DNA of 64,000 nucleotides. Origin: a virus. Position 1 is the stretch's first letter. Every line of letters begins with the position of its first letter. The position numbers were made by a program, and so were the translations under genes. Positions 1 through 9,437 of this stretch are shown one piece after another. The notes under the pieces were generated by a model, which did not search any database, was not told the DNA's origin, and saw nothing but the letters and a program-made list of their open reading frames with translations. The stretch lies in IMG/VR virus record IMGVR_UViG_3300023174_000102, positions 34,311 through 98,310 of that record; one strand, 5' to 3'.

Positions 1-2
1 CA

Positions 3-2489
3 ACTGCAGTTCAAAGACCAGTCACATTTGAACTCAAGGGAACTGTAGATTTAGTTCAGGATAAAGAAATTAAAAACAAAAGTACTAATACTAAACTTGC
101 AAATGTTATTTCTGTTTCTACCCAGCCTAATAATGTTTATAACGACGGTGTTATTAACTACACAACAAGGCACATACAAAGATCTATAGGTTCTTTAAGG
201 CAGGCTAGTCTTTTAGATGATGAAAGATTTTACACCTATAAGCCTGCCTTGCTGTGGGAAGTATCTGGCACAGAAAATACAAAGTCCATAAACAATGAAG
301 TCAATACACAGTCTTCTTATGTCCTTAGTGCTATACCTTTAAACTCCTATCTTTCAGCAGATGTTCCAGTTGTAAAAAATAATATTGTAATAAATAATAC
401 ATTTAGTCTTGGCGAGGCTGCATATTGGATTACAAGATATAATGGATACTTTTATTCTCAAGGAGAAATTATTAAATATGATGCAGTTCAGTATAATGTC
501 ACTGGCTTTGGAAATGTTTGGATAACATCAGTAGAAGACTATCAAAATTATTTTTCTAAACTTCCATTTAATGGAAAGATATATCCAACTGGTCTAGTAA
601 GAATTTACTCTGAGCCAAAATACTTTGAACAGTCTGGAGTTACTAAATTACAAAATGGGGATGTTCAAAAACATGGTCGTGGACAATTTGGAACAACAAT
701 TGTTGCTCATACTGCTGGCATATCTGATTACTGGAAATCTGATGATAATGTAAAAGGTTGTTACATGTCTTCTGAATATCTTTTTGACAAAAAGCAAGTG
801 CCTGCTGTAACACTTGTAGATTCTGCTGGAAAACTAACAGACACTAACATTTCTTCTGATGCCCTAGCAAGATCATCAACACGAACAGGAATTATTAAAA
901 ACTTTATGTCCACTGCAAATGTTGGAGAGATAACAACAAAAACTCAGCAGATTCCTGGGTCAATTCAATCATCAGCACTTTCATTAACTGGTCCTAACTT
1001 TACAACAAAAGAAAAGCCAAGAGATTTCATTTCTTATGTTCATAAGTCATTACAGGATAAAAAGTATAAGCACTTTGGAACAAGAGTAAGAATCATTGGA
1101 AAAATAGAAAGCAATCAGGATCGTGGACAAACCTCAAATGGCTCTTCAACTTATTATGTTGTAACTGGGTCAACACCAGATAAAAACATTAATATTGCAG
1201 GCGGGTCTGCAGGCATTGGAGTAATGGTAAATCCAACAACAAATGTGGGATACTATTTTGAAATAGCAGCCCTGGGTCTTGGTGATTTATCAAAAAAACA
1301 AAGACAAACTGTTAGCAATGTTTTCTTTTATAAAATAAAATCTGATGATGGAAAAGCAGTGCCAGTTGGCTTATGGGAGGGTCTGGCTAAGATTACTGTT
1401 GATGATGGTAATTTTACTGGTCAGTCAAGAGTGTTTTCTGAGGAAAATCCAACGGTATATGATCTAGCAGTAGAGTATGAAGATATAGGACAAACAAGAA
1501 GATTTTATCTATACATTAATGGCAAACTAATAAAAACAGTAGACGACAATGAACCACTACCAGTATACTCTGAGGTAGCATTATTTACAAGAGGATCTTC
1601 AAGAGCAATGTTTGAAAATGTTTATGCTTTATGCAACAACTATTCTCAAAACACTTCTTTCTCTTTGGGTGCCCCAGTTAACTCAGTATTTGGAGATTCT
1701 GAAATTGATGCAAATGAGTCTTTCCGTAAGTATGCAATGAGTGGTTTGATACAAAATACATACCTTGCTGGCATTGGTTCTTCAGAACCACCAAAGTACA
1801 ACATCTATTTTGAAGAGTTTGGAAGCATTATGAGAGAAGCAGCAGTTTTTAACTTTAAGTATGATAAAGCATACCCAGCACTAACTGCAAAGATATCTCC
1901 AACATTTAATAAGATAAAAGGCTATGTTGTTTCTGGATTTAGAGCAGGATCGTATGGAGCAGAGTTTATTATTTTCAATGCAACAGACACGGCTCTTAGC
2001 CTAGATGAGACAAGCGGAAACTATTTAAGAGTTCAAGGAATTACATTTACTCAACAATCAAATAATAATTTAACGGTAGATGATTATTTTAATAAAAATA
2101 CTCTTGAGTCAAATCCTCAGTTTGTAGCAGATAAGTTAATTTCAAACCCATACAAGTTTAAACAAGATTATCAAGACATAAAGTTGAGCAGAATGACTTA
2201 CGGCAAAAAAGATTTTTCTTTAAATACACCATACATACAGTCACAAGATGAAGCATCAGGCCTAATGAAATGGATGATTGAAAAAACAATGAAGCCAAGA
2301 AAATCTATTGGGGTTAAAATATTTTCAATACCTACAATTCAATTAGGAGATATTGTTAGCCTAGACTACAAAGAAAATGATATAAGCATGGCATCAAGTG
2401 CTTCTACCAGATTTGTTGTTTATAATATTGAATTTTCAAGAAGTTCAGATGGACCAGAAATGACATTATTTTTAAGTGAGGTGGCATAG
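3..2489 (+). CDS. Tail tip/hub-like structural protein, 5' end missing
   Basis: The reading frame is open from base 3 to the stop at 2487-2489 with no convincing start, so the N-terminus lies outside the window. The middle part (around bases 1250-1640) has alternating beta-strand sequence like a concanavalin-type lectin fold (FYLYINGKLI, VALFTRGSSRAMFENVYAL). The C-terminal 80 residues (IPTIQLGDIVSLDYKEN, then RFVVYNIEF) resemble the end of siphophage tail hub proteins. Followed by a 1-base overlap with the next gene. Placement upstream of fibre-like genes supports a tail role; the exact part is inferred. Confidence 0.6.
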   Translation, partial: TAVQRPVTFELKGTVDLVQDKEIKNKSTNTKLANVISVSTQPNNVYNDGVINYTTRHIQRSIGSLRQASLLDDERFYTYKPALLWEVSGTENTKSINNEVNTQSSYVLSAIPLNSYLSADVPVVKNNIVINNTFSLGEAAYWITRYNGYFYSQGEIIKYDAVQYNVTGFGNVWITSVEDYQNYFSKLPFNGKIYPTGLVRIYSEPKYFEQSGVTKLQNGDVQKHGRGQFGTTIVAHTAGISDYWKSDDNVKGCYMSSEYLFDKKQVPAVTLVDSAGKLTDTNISSDALARSSTRTGIIKNFMSTANVGEITTKTQQIPGSIQSSALSLTGPNFTTKEKPRDFISYVHKSLQDKKYKHFGTRVRIIGKIESNQDRGQTSNGSSTYYVVTGSTPDKNINIAGGSAGIGVMVNPTTNVGYYFEIAALGLGDLSKKQRQTVSNVFFYKIKSDDGKAVPVGLWEGLAKITVDDGNFTGQSRVFSEENPTVYDLAVEYEDIGQTRRFYLYINGKLIKTVDDNEPLPVYSEVALFTRGSSRAMFENVYALCNNYSQNTSFSLGAPVNSVFGDSEIDANESFRKYAMSGLIQNTYLAGIGSSEPPKYNIYFEEFGSIMREAAVFNFKYDKAYPALTAKISPTFNKIKGYVVSGFRAGSYGAEFIIFNATDTALSLDETSGNYLRVQGITFTQQSNNNLTVDDYFNKNTLESNPQFVADKLISNPYKFKQDYQDIKLSRMTYGKKDFSLNTPYIQSQDEASGLMKWMIEKTMKPRKSIGVKIFSIPTIQLGDIVSLDYKENDISMASSASTRFVVYNIEFSRSSDGPEMTLFLSEVA

Positions 2490-3058
2490 TGACAAGTCTT
2501 ATTGATGGTGGCGGTGAGCCATTAAACCCAACTGCAGCCCTTCCAGAAGCAATAGCAAAAGAAGACACTAAGTCTATCAAGGTTGCAACGCCAGACCTTA
2601 TTCTTTTTAATGATGATGTTATGTCTATTGAGATAATGACAGACCTTATCTTTGAAGATATTGGTGGGTATGAACTTGCTACTATATCTAGGCATGACTT
2701 GGTAAATGGTCAAAAGGTTATTTATACCCCAATCAAAAATTTAACAGACCTATATTTACAATATAATCCAAACAATGTTTTAAGGCTTCAGGCCTCTGAC
2801 TCATACCTTAAGTCTTTATCTTTATCAATTTTTGATCATCTTCCAATTTGTGGAACTGGATACGATATATTTCCACCAGACAGCAATCCAGATGAAAAAG
2901 ATAAGACAAAGTGGAAAAAAGTTCCTAACTGTAAATCAGTGTACATTGACCCATTAACTGGCGATTTGGTTATTAATTTAGTTAATGTTAAAGAAAATGA
3001 GCAGGCAGAGGTTCAGGTACTAACTAGTGGAGAAATTTTTGATGATACAATATATTAA
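2489..3058 (+). CDS. Putative tail-associated protein
   Basis: 189 residues, GTG start overlapping the stop of the preceding tail gene (TAGTG), preceded by a GTGAGGTGG purine stretch. No family recognised. Acidic, beta-rich, no signal peptide or membrane segment. Tight coupling to tail genes on both sides suggests a virion component. Confidence 0.6.
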   Translation: MTSLIDGGGEPLNPTAALPEAIAKEDTKSIKVATPDLILFNDDVMSIEIMTDLIFEDIGGYELATISRHDLVNGQKVIYTPIKNLTDLYLQYNPNNVLRLQASDSYLKSLSLSIFDHLPICGTGYDIFPPDSNPDEKDKTKWKKVPNCKSVYIDPLTGDLVINLVNVKENEQAEVQVLTSGEIFDDTIY

Positions 3059-3070
3059 TGGGAGTGATTA

Positions 3071-4228
3071 ATGATAACTAATACAGGTAAAAATCTTTTA
3101 GCCAAATATCTTGTTGGGCAGATACAATCATATGCCTCTCATATTGCTGTGGGCTGTGGACCCACTCCAGTGGCTTCTGACGGCATCGCTGACTTTGGAG
3201 ACTACTCAGAGAAAAGTTCGCTAGATTTTGAAATGTTTCGTGTTCCAATCATATCCAGAGGGTTTGTAAATGAAGATGGTTTAGATAAGATAGTCTTAAC
3301 AGCCGAACTACCAACAGAAGAAAGATACGAAATTACCGAGGTTGGAGTTTTTTCTGCAGCATCAAATCCAGTTGCTGGATCTTTTGATAGTAGGAATATT
3401 TATTCCTTTGCAGACACAGATAACTGGCTCTATCAACCATATGGTTCTTCTGCTATAGAGATAAAATCTGTATATACACCACTAGATGGTGATTCTGAAA
3501 ATGGTATTATAAATCAGACAGATAGTGTTTTTCAAACAAATGCCGATAATAGAATATTTACTCAGTCACCTAGAGTGACAAGAAATGAAAGATGCAGGTT
3601 TTTAAATAACATAATTGCTATTGTTGGAAACAATTCAACACTTACGTTAAATAATCAAAACAAAATAGAAATAGGTACTGGCTCAAAGTTTATTCGTCTT
3701 AATGAAACAACTGTAGATTTTACAAAAAATAGTCCACTAGATGAATTGAGATTGGCATTTTCTGTTGTTAACAAAGTCTCCAACTCTAATACTGTTCCAG
3801 ACAACGTTAAGATTTTGTTAGAGTTTTCTTATGCAGGCGTAGACTCTGTTCAAGAATATGCAAGGTTTGAAGTAGATATAGACGATATGTCTTATTCGCA
3901 AGGCACAGCAACAGAAAAAAGAAATCTTGCGACTAATAGATATATAGTTGCATCAAAAGCACTTAAAGATTTAAACAAAACAGATAATTTTGATTGGAGA
4001 AATGTTGCTGTTGCAAAAATTTATGCCTGTGTTACTGAGGCTGGTTCGCCCTCTGATCTTTTCTATGTTTGCTTAGATGGATTAAGACTTGAAAACATTA
4101 CATCCACAAACTCTTTGTATGGACTAACTGGATACTCTGTGATTAAAAATGTTGGATCAAGGCCAATTATAAAGTCAGCAAATACAACAAACTATATTGA
4201 ATTTAGATTTGCTTTGGGTGTTGCATAA
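3071..4228 (+). CDS. Tail fibre/baseplate-like protein
   Basis: 385 residues. The N-terminus (MITNTGKNLLAKYLVGQ, then the AVGCG region and YEITEVGVF) resembles the attachment domain of phage tail fibres, where a conserved EVGVF-type strand follows a Gly-rich loop. The rest looks like a beta-sandwich. RBS GGGAGTG lies before the ATG. Overlaps the next gene by one base (TAATG). Confidence 0.6.
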   Translation: MITNTGKNLLAKYLVGQIQSYASHIAVGCGPTPVASDGIADFGDYSEKSSLDFEMFRVPIISRGFVNEDGLDKIVLTAELPTEERYEITEVGVFSAASNPVAGSFDSRNIYSFADTDNWLYQPYGSSAIEIKSVYTPLDGDSENGIINQTDSVFQTNADNRIFTQSPRVTRNERCRFLNNIIAIVGNNSTLTLNNQNKIEIGTGSKFIRLNETTVDFTKNSPLDELRLAFSVVNKVSNSNTVPDNVKILLEFSYAGVDSVQEYARFEVDIDDMSYSQGTATEKRNLATNRYIVASKALKDLNKTDNFDWRNVAVAKIYACVTEAGSPSDLFYVCLDGLRLENITSTNSLYGLTGYSVIKNVGSRPIIKSANTTNYIEFRFALGVA

Positions 4229-4656
4229 TGGCAGACAAGGGTATTAAAAATGTTGTTATTAAAAAAGATTTATTGGGAAATGTAACATCATCAAACTCAA
4301 GAGTTGTTAGATTTAGACTTATTGCAGAAGATAGAAATAGAAAGTCGGCATATTCAAAAATTTTTGTAACAAATTCAGATGCTGTTATAATAGGAGAAGG
4401 AGATCTTAATTTTGTTGGAAATCTAATATTGGCTAACTGGACTACTGGGGAGGTATCAGTTCAAATAGTTTATGATGTTTTTGTTGGTTTTGATGGACAG
4501 ACTCCAAAGTATATAGCCAGCACTGGATCTAATAACTATTCTTTTTTAAAAACTGGAACTCAGTCAGTAAGGGTTATAGTTCAAATATCTTCTATAGATC
4601 CAACACTTTCTCAAGATTTAGAAATATACGATTCTCAAATTGTGAGTCTGGTATAA
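4228..4656 (+). CDS. Hypothetical tail-module protein
   Basis: 142 residues, ATG overlapping the upstream stop (TAATG). Predominantly beta-strand sequence; no recognised domain. Same operon as the fibre-like gene, so probably structural. Confidence 0.55.
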   Translation: MADKGIKNVVIKKDLLGNVTSSNSRVVRFRLIAEDRNRKSAYSKIFVTNSDAVIIGEGDLNFVGNLILANWTTGEVSVQIVYDVFVGFDGQTPKYIASTGSNNYSFLKTGTQSVRVIVQISSIDPTLSQDLEIYDSQIVSLV

Positions 4657-4657
4657 T
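4652..4657 (+). promoter_or_regulatory. -10 box of leaderless promoter
   Basis: TATAAT, then six bases, then ATG at 4664. A second TATAAT (4658-4663) directly abuts the ATG. No clear -35. The first box overlaps the stop of the upstream gene. Confidence 0.5.
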
Positions 4658-4663
4658 TATAAT

Positions 4664-5107
4664 ATGGCAATATTACCTGTACCAGAGCGAGGGCAACCTT
4701 TAGACGTAACTTATATATATCAGATTGTTAAGGCTATTAATGATCTTTCTGTTCAGGTATCACCATCAACATATAAGTATGTAACAGTTGATACACCAAA
4801 TGCTGGAAAGCAAAGCGTTAAAGCATCTGAGGCAAGAATTATTGGAGGGTATGTTCAGGTAACTACTAGTACAACACAAACCGCTGGATCTTCACAATCA
4901 TTCTCTTATGATTTTCCAAGTGAGTTTAAGTTTGCTCCAGTAGTAACGGCAACCCCCGTAAACGTTGGAAACACAGATGCTGGAAAAGATGTAACGGTTA
5001 CGCTAAAAAGTGTTTCAACTTCAAAAGTTGAGGGCACTGTTAAGTTCAATGCTGGAGGAGACACAAGTATTGGAATTAACCTAGTGATTATTGGAATACC
5101 AAATTAA
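4664..5107 (+). CDS. Putative receptor-binding or fibre-tip protein
   Basis: 147 residues. A short helical N-terminus is followed by a Ser/Thr-rich beta domain (residues 70-147: SFSYDFPSEFKFAPVV, then IGINLVIIGIP) that resembles H-type-lectin-like domains at the ends of phage fibres. No ribosome binding site is seen; a TATAAT box six bases upstream suggests a leaderless mRNA. The lectin assignment is inference. Confidence 0.5.
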   Translation: MAILPVPERGQPLDVTYIYQIVKAINDLSVQVSPSTYKYVTVDTPNAGKQSVKASEARIIGGYVQVTTSTTQTAGSSQSFSYDFPSEFKFAPVVTATPVNVGNTDAGKDVTVTLKSVSTSKVEGTVKFNAGGDTSIGINLVIIGIPN

Positions 5108-5298
5108 TGATTAGATGTCAAAAATGCAATGGAAGAATGTTTATAGATAGACAATATACTGAAATAAATAATTTAGAAATATATTGCATAACTTGTGGAC
5201 TAAGAAAGTTTTTTCATCCACCTAGCAATTCTCAGGAGGGCCAATGGTTATTAAAAAGGGAACAATTGAGAGCGAAAAATACAATGAGTCACCTGTAA
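5107..5298 (+). CDS. Small zinc-ribbon protein
   Basis: 63 residues with Cys-x2-Cys near the N-terminus (CQKC) and again at CITC, the usual layout of a zinc ribbon. Start overlaps the upstream stop (TAATG). Its last 55 bases overlap the next gene in another frame, so expression of both is plausible but not certain. Confidence 0.6.
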   Translation: MIRCQKCNGRMFIDRQYTEINNLEIYCITCGLRKFFHPPSNSQEGQWLLKREQLRAKNTMSHL

Positions 5299-5786
5299 TA
5301 CCAGGTAACAAAAAGGTCTGGTTTCTTAACGGAGACCTGGTTAGAATTCATCACTATAATCATTCCAACGGAATTATGTCTGTTTATAATATAAACAAAG
5401 ATCAGATTGAAAGTTGTTTAATTAGTGAGTTTAAAAATAAAAGAGAACGAGCATACACAGTAGGTCAGACTGCTGAGTTGGTTAACCGTCATAAAAAATA
5501 TATGCCATCTCTGATGAAGCGTGGAGTGATACCGTTTCCGACGGGCTCACAAAAAGGTGGTGCAAGAGGTTTTCAGGTTAGGTCATACTACTCAGAATCA
5601 CAGGTAAGGGCTATTCGTGATATACTTGCTTCATACCATATTGGTAGGCCAAGAAAAGACAAATTAATAACTAATGATATTACGCCTAGTAAGCAAGAGT
5701 TGACACGAAGAATGGGCGATGGTATACTTACATATACGAGAACTGAAGATGGACGGTTTGTTCCAATTTGGAATGAATCTATTTAA
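5244..5786 (+). CDS. MerR-like helix-turn-helix DNA-binding protein
   Basis: 180 residues, strong RBS (AGGAGGG) before ATG 5244. Residues 70-105 (AYTVGQTAELVNRH, then LMKRGVIPFP) match the winged HTH of MerR/excisionase-like proteins, in which the HTH is followed by a hydrophobic wing. A second basic segment follows (HIGRPRKDK). Placed at the junction of tail and replication genes, it could be a module regulator. Confidence 0.6.
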   Translation: MVIKKGTIESEKYNESPVIPGNKKVWFLNGDLVRIHHYNHSNGIMSVYNINKDQIESCLISEFKNKRERAYTVGQTAELVNRHKKYMPSLMKRGVIPFPTGSQKGGARGFQVRSYYSESQVRAIRDILASYHIGRPRKDKLITNDITPSKQELTRRMGDGILTYTRTEDGRFVPIWNESI

Positions 5787-5799
5787 CGAAGGGTATAAA

Positions 5800-6009
5800 A
5801 TGGAAAACGAAGACACAAAGGTATCAGTTACACTTGGATACACACTTAATCTAGGAAACTTTCAATCGCTGAGACTTGATTTGGGTATTGTTGACTCAAG
5901 ACGTAACGGAGAAACTCCAGACCAAGCCTTTGAGCGTGTTTATAAGTTTGTTGAAGATAAACTAACAGCAAAGATTTTAGAAGCCCAGTCGGAGGCTGCT
6001 GAGGGATAA
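5800..6009 (+). CDS. Conserved small phage protein
   Basis: 69 residues. ATG 5800 was chosen over upstream in-frame starts because those lie inside the previous gene and an AAGGG motif precedes 5800. The pattern VTLGYTLNLGNFQSLRLDLGI, then GETPDQAFERVYKFVEDKL, is of a kind often seen beside phage replication genes; function unknown. Confidence 0.6.
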   Translation: MENEDTKVSVTLGYTLNLGNFQSLRLDLGIVDSRRNGETPDQAFERVYKFVEDKLTAKILEAQSEAAEG

Positions 6010-6317
6010 TGGCAGAACGCAAAGACCGTATGGCTTTGCTTTCAAGATACAGCAAGTATCATACCGCAAGGTACGAATCAAAGCCATCCCTTAACCTTAA
6101 TGTAGAGCAGTGGGCTTCAGATGCTCTTGTTGAATCATATACGTTGCCAGGATGCTACGATATACTTGAGTATTATTTTTCAGTTGCAGAAAATCCATCT
6201 TGGAACTACTTTGCATATAATGCAGAAAAAATATTGCAGGCACAAAAAGAAAAAAATAAAGATGATCAAGAAAGAGCAGAGCGCAGAAAAATGGCAAAGG
6301 AGTGGTTAAGTGAATAA
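6009..6317 (+). CDS. Hypothetical protein preceding the helicase
   Basis: 102 residues, start overlaps the previous stop (TAATG) and its end overlaps the helicase gene by 8 bases. N-terminal half mixed, C-terminus a charged helix (KEKNKDDQERAERRK). A helicase-loader role would fit the position but nothing in the sequence proves it. Confidence 0.6.
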   Translation: MAERKDRMALLSRYSKYHTARYESKPSLNLNVEQWASDALVESYTLPGCYDILEYYFSVAENPSWNYFAYNAEKILQAQKEKNKDDQERAERRKMAKEWLSE

Positions 6318-7530
6318 TACAGAGGCAAAACTTCTTACGGCTGTTTTAAATGATAAGCAGATTCACGTGCTATTGCAGGCCAATGTTGATAATCTTTTAA
6401 GAACGCATGGCGATATCTGGAACTTTGTTAGACTATATTTTGAAAATAACTCAGTTCTTCCTCCAGCAGAACTAGTTACTGAAAAATTTAGAGACTTTGA
6501 GCCAGTAGCAGGAGTTGGTGCAACAAAGCATCATCTTGAAGAACTTCAAGGAGAATACCTTACAGATAGCCTAAAGGATATTATTAGGTCTGCAGCAAGC
6601 GAGATTCAAAACAATAATGGAACTGGTGCACTTAACGAGTTAATTACAAAAACATCAGAACTCAAAAAAAATACAGCAGCAATTCGTGACATTGATGTTA
6701 CAGACCTTGAGTCTGCTATTGCATATTTTGAGAATGTAAAGAAACAGCAGGCACTAGGTTTATCTGGAATTAAAACTGGACTCCCAGGTTTTGATAATTA
6801 TCTTCCTTCAGGCATTATGCCAGGACAACTTGGAGTGTTTCTTGCTTACCCAGGAATTGGTAAGTCATGGTTAGCGCTATACTTTGCAGTTCAAGCATGG
6901 AAGCAAGGTAAGAGTCCAATGGTCATCTCTCTTGAAATGAGTGAGACAGAAGTTCGCAATCGTGTGTTTACTATTATGGGAGAGGGCCGATGGTCGCATC
7001 GCAAAATTAGTAATGGTGAGATTGAAATAGATATGCTTAAAGACTGGCATGCTAAGAATCTTAAGGGCAAGCCAGAGTTCCACATCATATCAAACGATCA
7101 AGGTGGTGAAATTAATCCCTCAGTTCTTCGTGGAAAGATTGATCAGTATAAGCCAGACTTTGTAATTGTTGATTACCTTCAGTTAATGGCTCCTAATCAG
7201 AAGTCAGATAATGAAACAGTACGAATGAAGAACCTTTCTCGTGAACTTAAACTTATGGCTATTGGTGAAGAAGTTCCAATCATCGCTATCTCATCTGCCA
7301 CACCAGATGATGTAAATGACCTATCCACAGTCCCAACACTGGGTCAAACTGCATGGTCAAGACAGATTGCATATGATGCTGATTGGGTTCTTGCTTTGGG
7401 CCGTGGTACAAATAGCGATATCATTGAGTGTGCATTTAGAAAGAATCGTAACGGATTTATGGGTGATTTTTTAGTCCAGTGTGATTTTGATAAGGGATAT
7501 TACAGATATAAAGACTTTGAAGATAAGTAG
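6310..7530 (+). CDS. DnaB-like replicative helicase
   Basis: 406 residues, GTG start 8 bases inside the previous gene, RBS AAGGAG. Residues 1-130 form a helical N-terminal domain. From about 155 there is a RecA-fold ATPase: Walker A (PGIGKSW, near 181-188), an EMSETEVRNR helix, Walker B with the DnaB-type DYLQLM (near 284-293), and a C-terminal arginine-rich segment (FRKNRNG). DnaB proteins form hexamers that unwind the fork 5' to 3'. It is next to primase, SSB and polymerase genes, as expected for a phage replisome operon. Confidence 0.92.
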   Translation: MNNTEAKLLTAVLNDKQIHVLLQANVDNLLRTHGDIWNFVRLYFENNSVLPPAELVTEKFRDFEPVAGVGATKHHLEELQGEYLTDSLKDIIRSAASEIQNNNGTGALNELITKTSELKKNTAAIRDIDVTDLESAIAYFENVKKQQALGLSGIKTGLPGFDNYLPSGIMPGQLGVFLAYPGIGKSWLALYFAVQAWKQGKSPMVISLEMSETEVRNRVFTIMGEGRWSHRKISNGEIEIDMLKDWHAKNLKGKPEFHIISNDQGGEINPSVLRGKIDQYKPDFVIVDYLQLMAPNQKSDNETVRMKNLSRELKLMAIGEEVPIIAISSATPDDVNDLSTVPTLGQTAWSRQIAYDADWVLALGRGTNSDIIECAFRKNRNGFMGDFLVQCDFDKGYYRYKDFEDK

Positions 7531-7531
7531 T

Positions 7532-7537
7532 TATAAT
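7532..7537 (+). promoter_or_regulatory. -10 box of leaderless promoter
   Basis: TATAAT five bases before ATG 7543; no -35 or RBS visible. Confidence 0.45.
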
Positions 7538-7542
7538 ATGGT

Positions 7543-7899
7543 ATGTCAAAAAAGAGTGCCAACACTTATGATTCATACCATCATAAAACTATCAAAAGGT
7601 TTTACCTTGATGGAATAATTTATGATGACTCAATGATTGGCAGACTTAAAGATGAGTATATAAGATTATTGGTATCGGAAATGAAATTAAGTGGTTATGT
7701 GCCAAGAATTGATCTTGACCCAGATTTTACTATAGGGTATAATGAGATAAAGAACTTTTTTGAATTTGAATTATCAATACAGGCAGTCTACGCAGGGAAG
7801 AGGAAAAGCGAATGGATAGCAGGAATAGACGGAACAACTCCAATCTTTATTCCGCAGAACAAGTCAAGCGAGTCCTTACAGGATCGGGTATTACCGTAG
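7543..7899 (+). CDS. Hypothetical protein upstream of primase
   Basis: 118 residues, overlaps the primase gene by 88 bases in another frame. Start is set by a TATAAT box five bases upstream and the absence of an RBS. No domain recognised; mixed alpha/beta, slightly basic. Confidence 0.6.
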   Translation: MSKKSANTYDSYHHKTIKRFYLDGIIYDDSMIGRLKDEYIRLLVSEMKLSGYVPRIDLDPDFTIGYNEIKNFFEFELSIQAVYAGKRKSEWIAGIDGTTPIFIPQNKSSESLQDRVLP

Positions 7900-8756
7900 A
7901 GTCTGAACTTGATGCAGACTTCATGATCTTTTGTCCATTTCACAATAATCACAGAACACCAGCAGGAGAAGTTCAAAAAGATAGCGGAATGTTTTTCTGT
8001 TTCTCTTGTCAGAAATCTGCAGACCTTATAGAGTTGGTTATGTATACCTCTGGTAGGACATATTTTGAGGCTGCTAGATTTATTAAAACTAAAGAAAAAT
8101 TAACTAATCTTACTACAGAGATTGATAAGGTTCTTGTAAAAGAAGAGCAGTATAAAACATTTGATGAATTAATTATTAAAAGATTACACAACAACCTAGT
8201 TGCTTCCGAAAGAGCAAAGAATTATTTTACATATAGAAAAATTCAAAAACCTTCATGCATAAAGTTTTCATTAGGATATTCCGAAAAGCAAGACATGGTT
8301 ACTGTTCCAGTTCATAGCCCAGATGGGATACCTTTAGGGTTTGTTGGTAGATCTATTGAGGGAAAAGATTTTAAAAATACGCCAGGACTACCAAAAAGTA
8401 AAACCCTTTTTAACTTGCACAGAGTTAAGAAGTCTGATAGAGTATATGTAGTGGAATCTTCATTTGATGCTATTAGGCTTGATCAGGTAGGTCTTCCAGC
8501 AGTAGCAACGCTTGGTGCAAATGTATCAAGTACACAGATAGAATTGCTTCAGAAGTATTTTAATAACATTATTGTTATTGCTGATAATGATGAGGCGGGA
8601 GGAAATATGAAAGATAGAATCGTTGAGAAACTATCTACTCGTGTTTCCGTTATTAAACTAAACACTCAGTATAAAGATATTGGCGATATGCCAGACGAAG
8701 AACTTAGAAATTTAGAGTTTCAGTTTGACAAATCAATATCACTTATGCTAAACTAA
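7812..8756 (+). CDS. DnaG-like DNA primase (zinc finger plus TOPRIM)
   Basis: 314 residues. Residues 37-65 form a CHC2-type zinc finger (CPFHNNH, then CFSC). A Toprim core follows (VVESSFDAIRL with the conserved Glu; later IVIADNDEAGG with the DxD-like acidic pair). The protein stops soon after Toprim, so it lacks the C-terminal helicase-interaction domain of bacterial DnaG. It synthesises RNA primers at the fork. The start lies within the preceding gene; upstream AGGGAAGAGGAAAAG supplies a purine-rich RBS. Confidence 0.9.
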   Translation: MDSRNRRNNSNLYSAEQVKRVLTGSGITVESELDADFMIFCPFHNNHRTPAGEVQKDSGMFFCFSCQKSADLIELVMYTSGRTYFEAARFIKTKEKLTNLTTEIDKVLVKEEQYKTFDELIIKRLHNNLVASERAKNYFTYRKIQKPSCIKFSLGYSEKQDMVTVPVHSPDGIPLGFVGRSIEGKDFKNTPGLPKSKTLFNLHRVKKSDRVYVVESSFDAIRLDQVGLPAVATLGANVSSTQIELLQKYFNNIIVIADNDEAGGNMKDRIVEKLSTRVSVIKLNTQYKDIGDMPDEELRNLEFQFDKSISLMLN

Positions 8757-8762
8757 TATAAT
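8757..8762 (+). promoter_or_regulatory. Possible -10 box before the SSB gene
   Basis: TATAAT 17 bases before ATG 8780, with RBS AAAGGAG between. TTGACA at 8725-8730 is too far (26 bases) for a standard pair. Confidence 0.35.
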
Positions 8763-8779
8763 AAACAAAGGAGAATAAT

Positions 8780-9436
8780 ATGAGCGTAGTAAAGGGACTC
8801 AAGAATATCAATGCCCTGCTCGACAAGCCAAAGTATGAAAACGACGGGCCAAAGGTAAAGTGGCTAAAACTTGCAGACGGTCAATCTGTAAAGATTCGAT
8901 TCATTGAAGAACTTGATGAAGATTCTGCAAACTATAATGAAAAGCGTGGACTAGCACTTGTTGTTAAGGAGCACGTAAACCCAAAGGACTACAAGCGCAA
9001 GGCTGTAGACACAATGGAGTCAGAGGGTCGTGACTGGGCAGAAGAAATGCACCGCAAGGATCCAAAGGCAGGATGGCGTGGCCGTCTTCGTTTCTACTGC
9101 AACGTACTAGTTGATGACGGAATTGAAGCACCTTATGTTGCAATTTGGTCAATGGGTATCAGCAAGCAATCATCATTTAATACAATTCGTGAGTATGCTC
9201 TTGAAACAGGAAGCATCTCAAATGTACTGTGGAAGTTAAAGCGTAATGGTCAGGGGACTGAAACTAATTACACACTTATTCCATCAGCACCAGACAAGGA
9301 ACCATTTGATTGGAAGGACATTGAGCCTTATCCTCTTGAGTCAGCACTTAAGAAGATTCCTTATGCCGAGCAAGAAGCATACTATTTGGGCTTTGATGGT
9401 CCATCTGTAACTTCATCTACCAACGCAGATTGGTAA
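8780..9436 (+). CDS. Single-stranded DNA-binding protein (phage type)
   Basis: 218 residues, RBS AAAGGAG. The N-terminus (KVKWLKLADGQSVKIRFIEEL), then CNVLVDDGIEAPYVAIWSMGISKQ, matches phage OB-fold SSBs found beside primase and DnaE genes in actinophages. It lacks a long acidic tail. It would coat single-stranded DNA at the fork. Codon use is less AT-biased than the neighbours, suggesting high expression. Confidence 0.75.
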   Translation: MSVVKGLKNINALLDKPKYENDGPKVKWLKLADGQSVKIRFIEELDEDSANYNEKRGLALVVKEHVNPKDYKRKAVDTMESEGRDWAEEMHRKDPKAGWRGRLRFYCNVLVDDGIEAPYVAIWSMGISKQSSFNTIREYALETGSISNVLWKLKRNGQGTETNYTLIPSAPDKEPFDWKDIEPYPLESALKKIPYAEQEAYYLGFDGPSVTSSTNADW

Positions 9437-9437
9437 T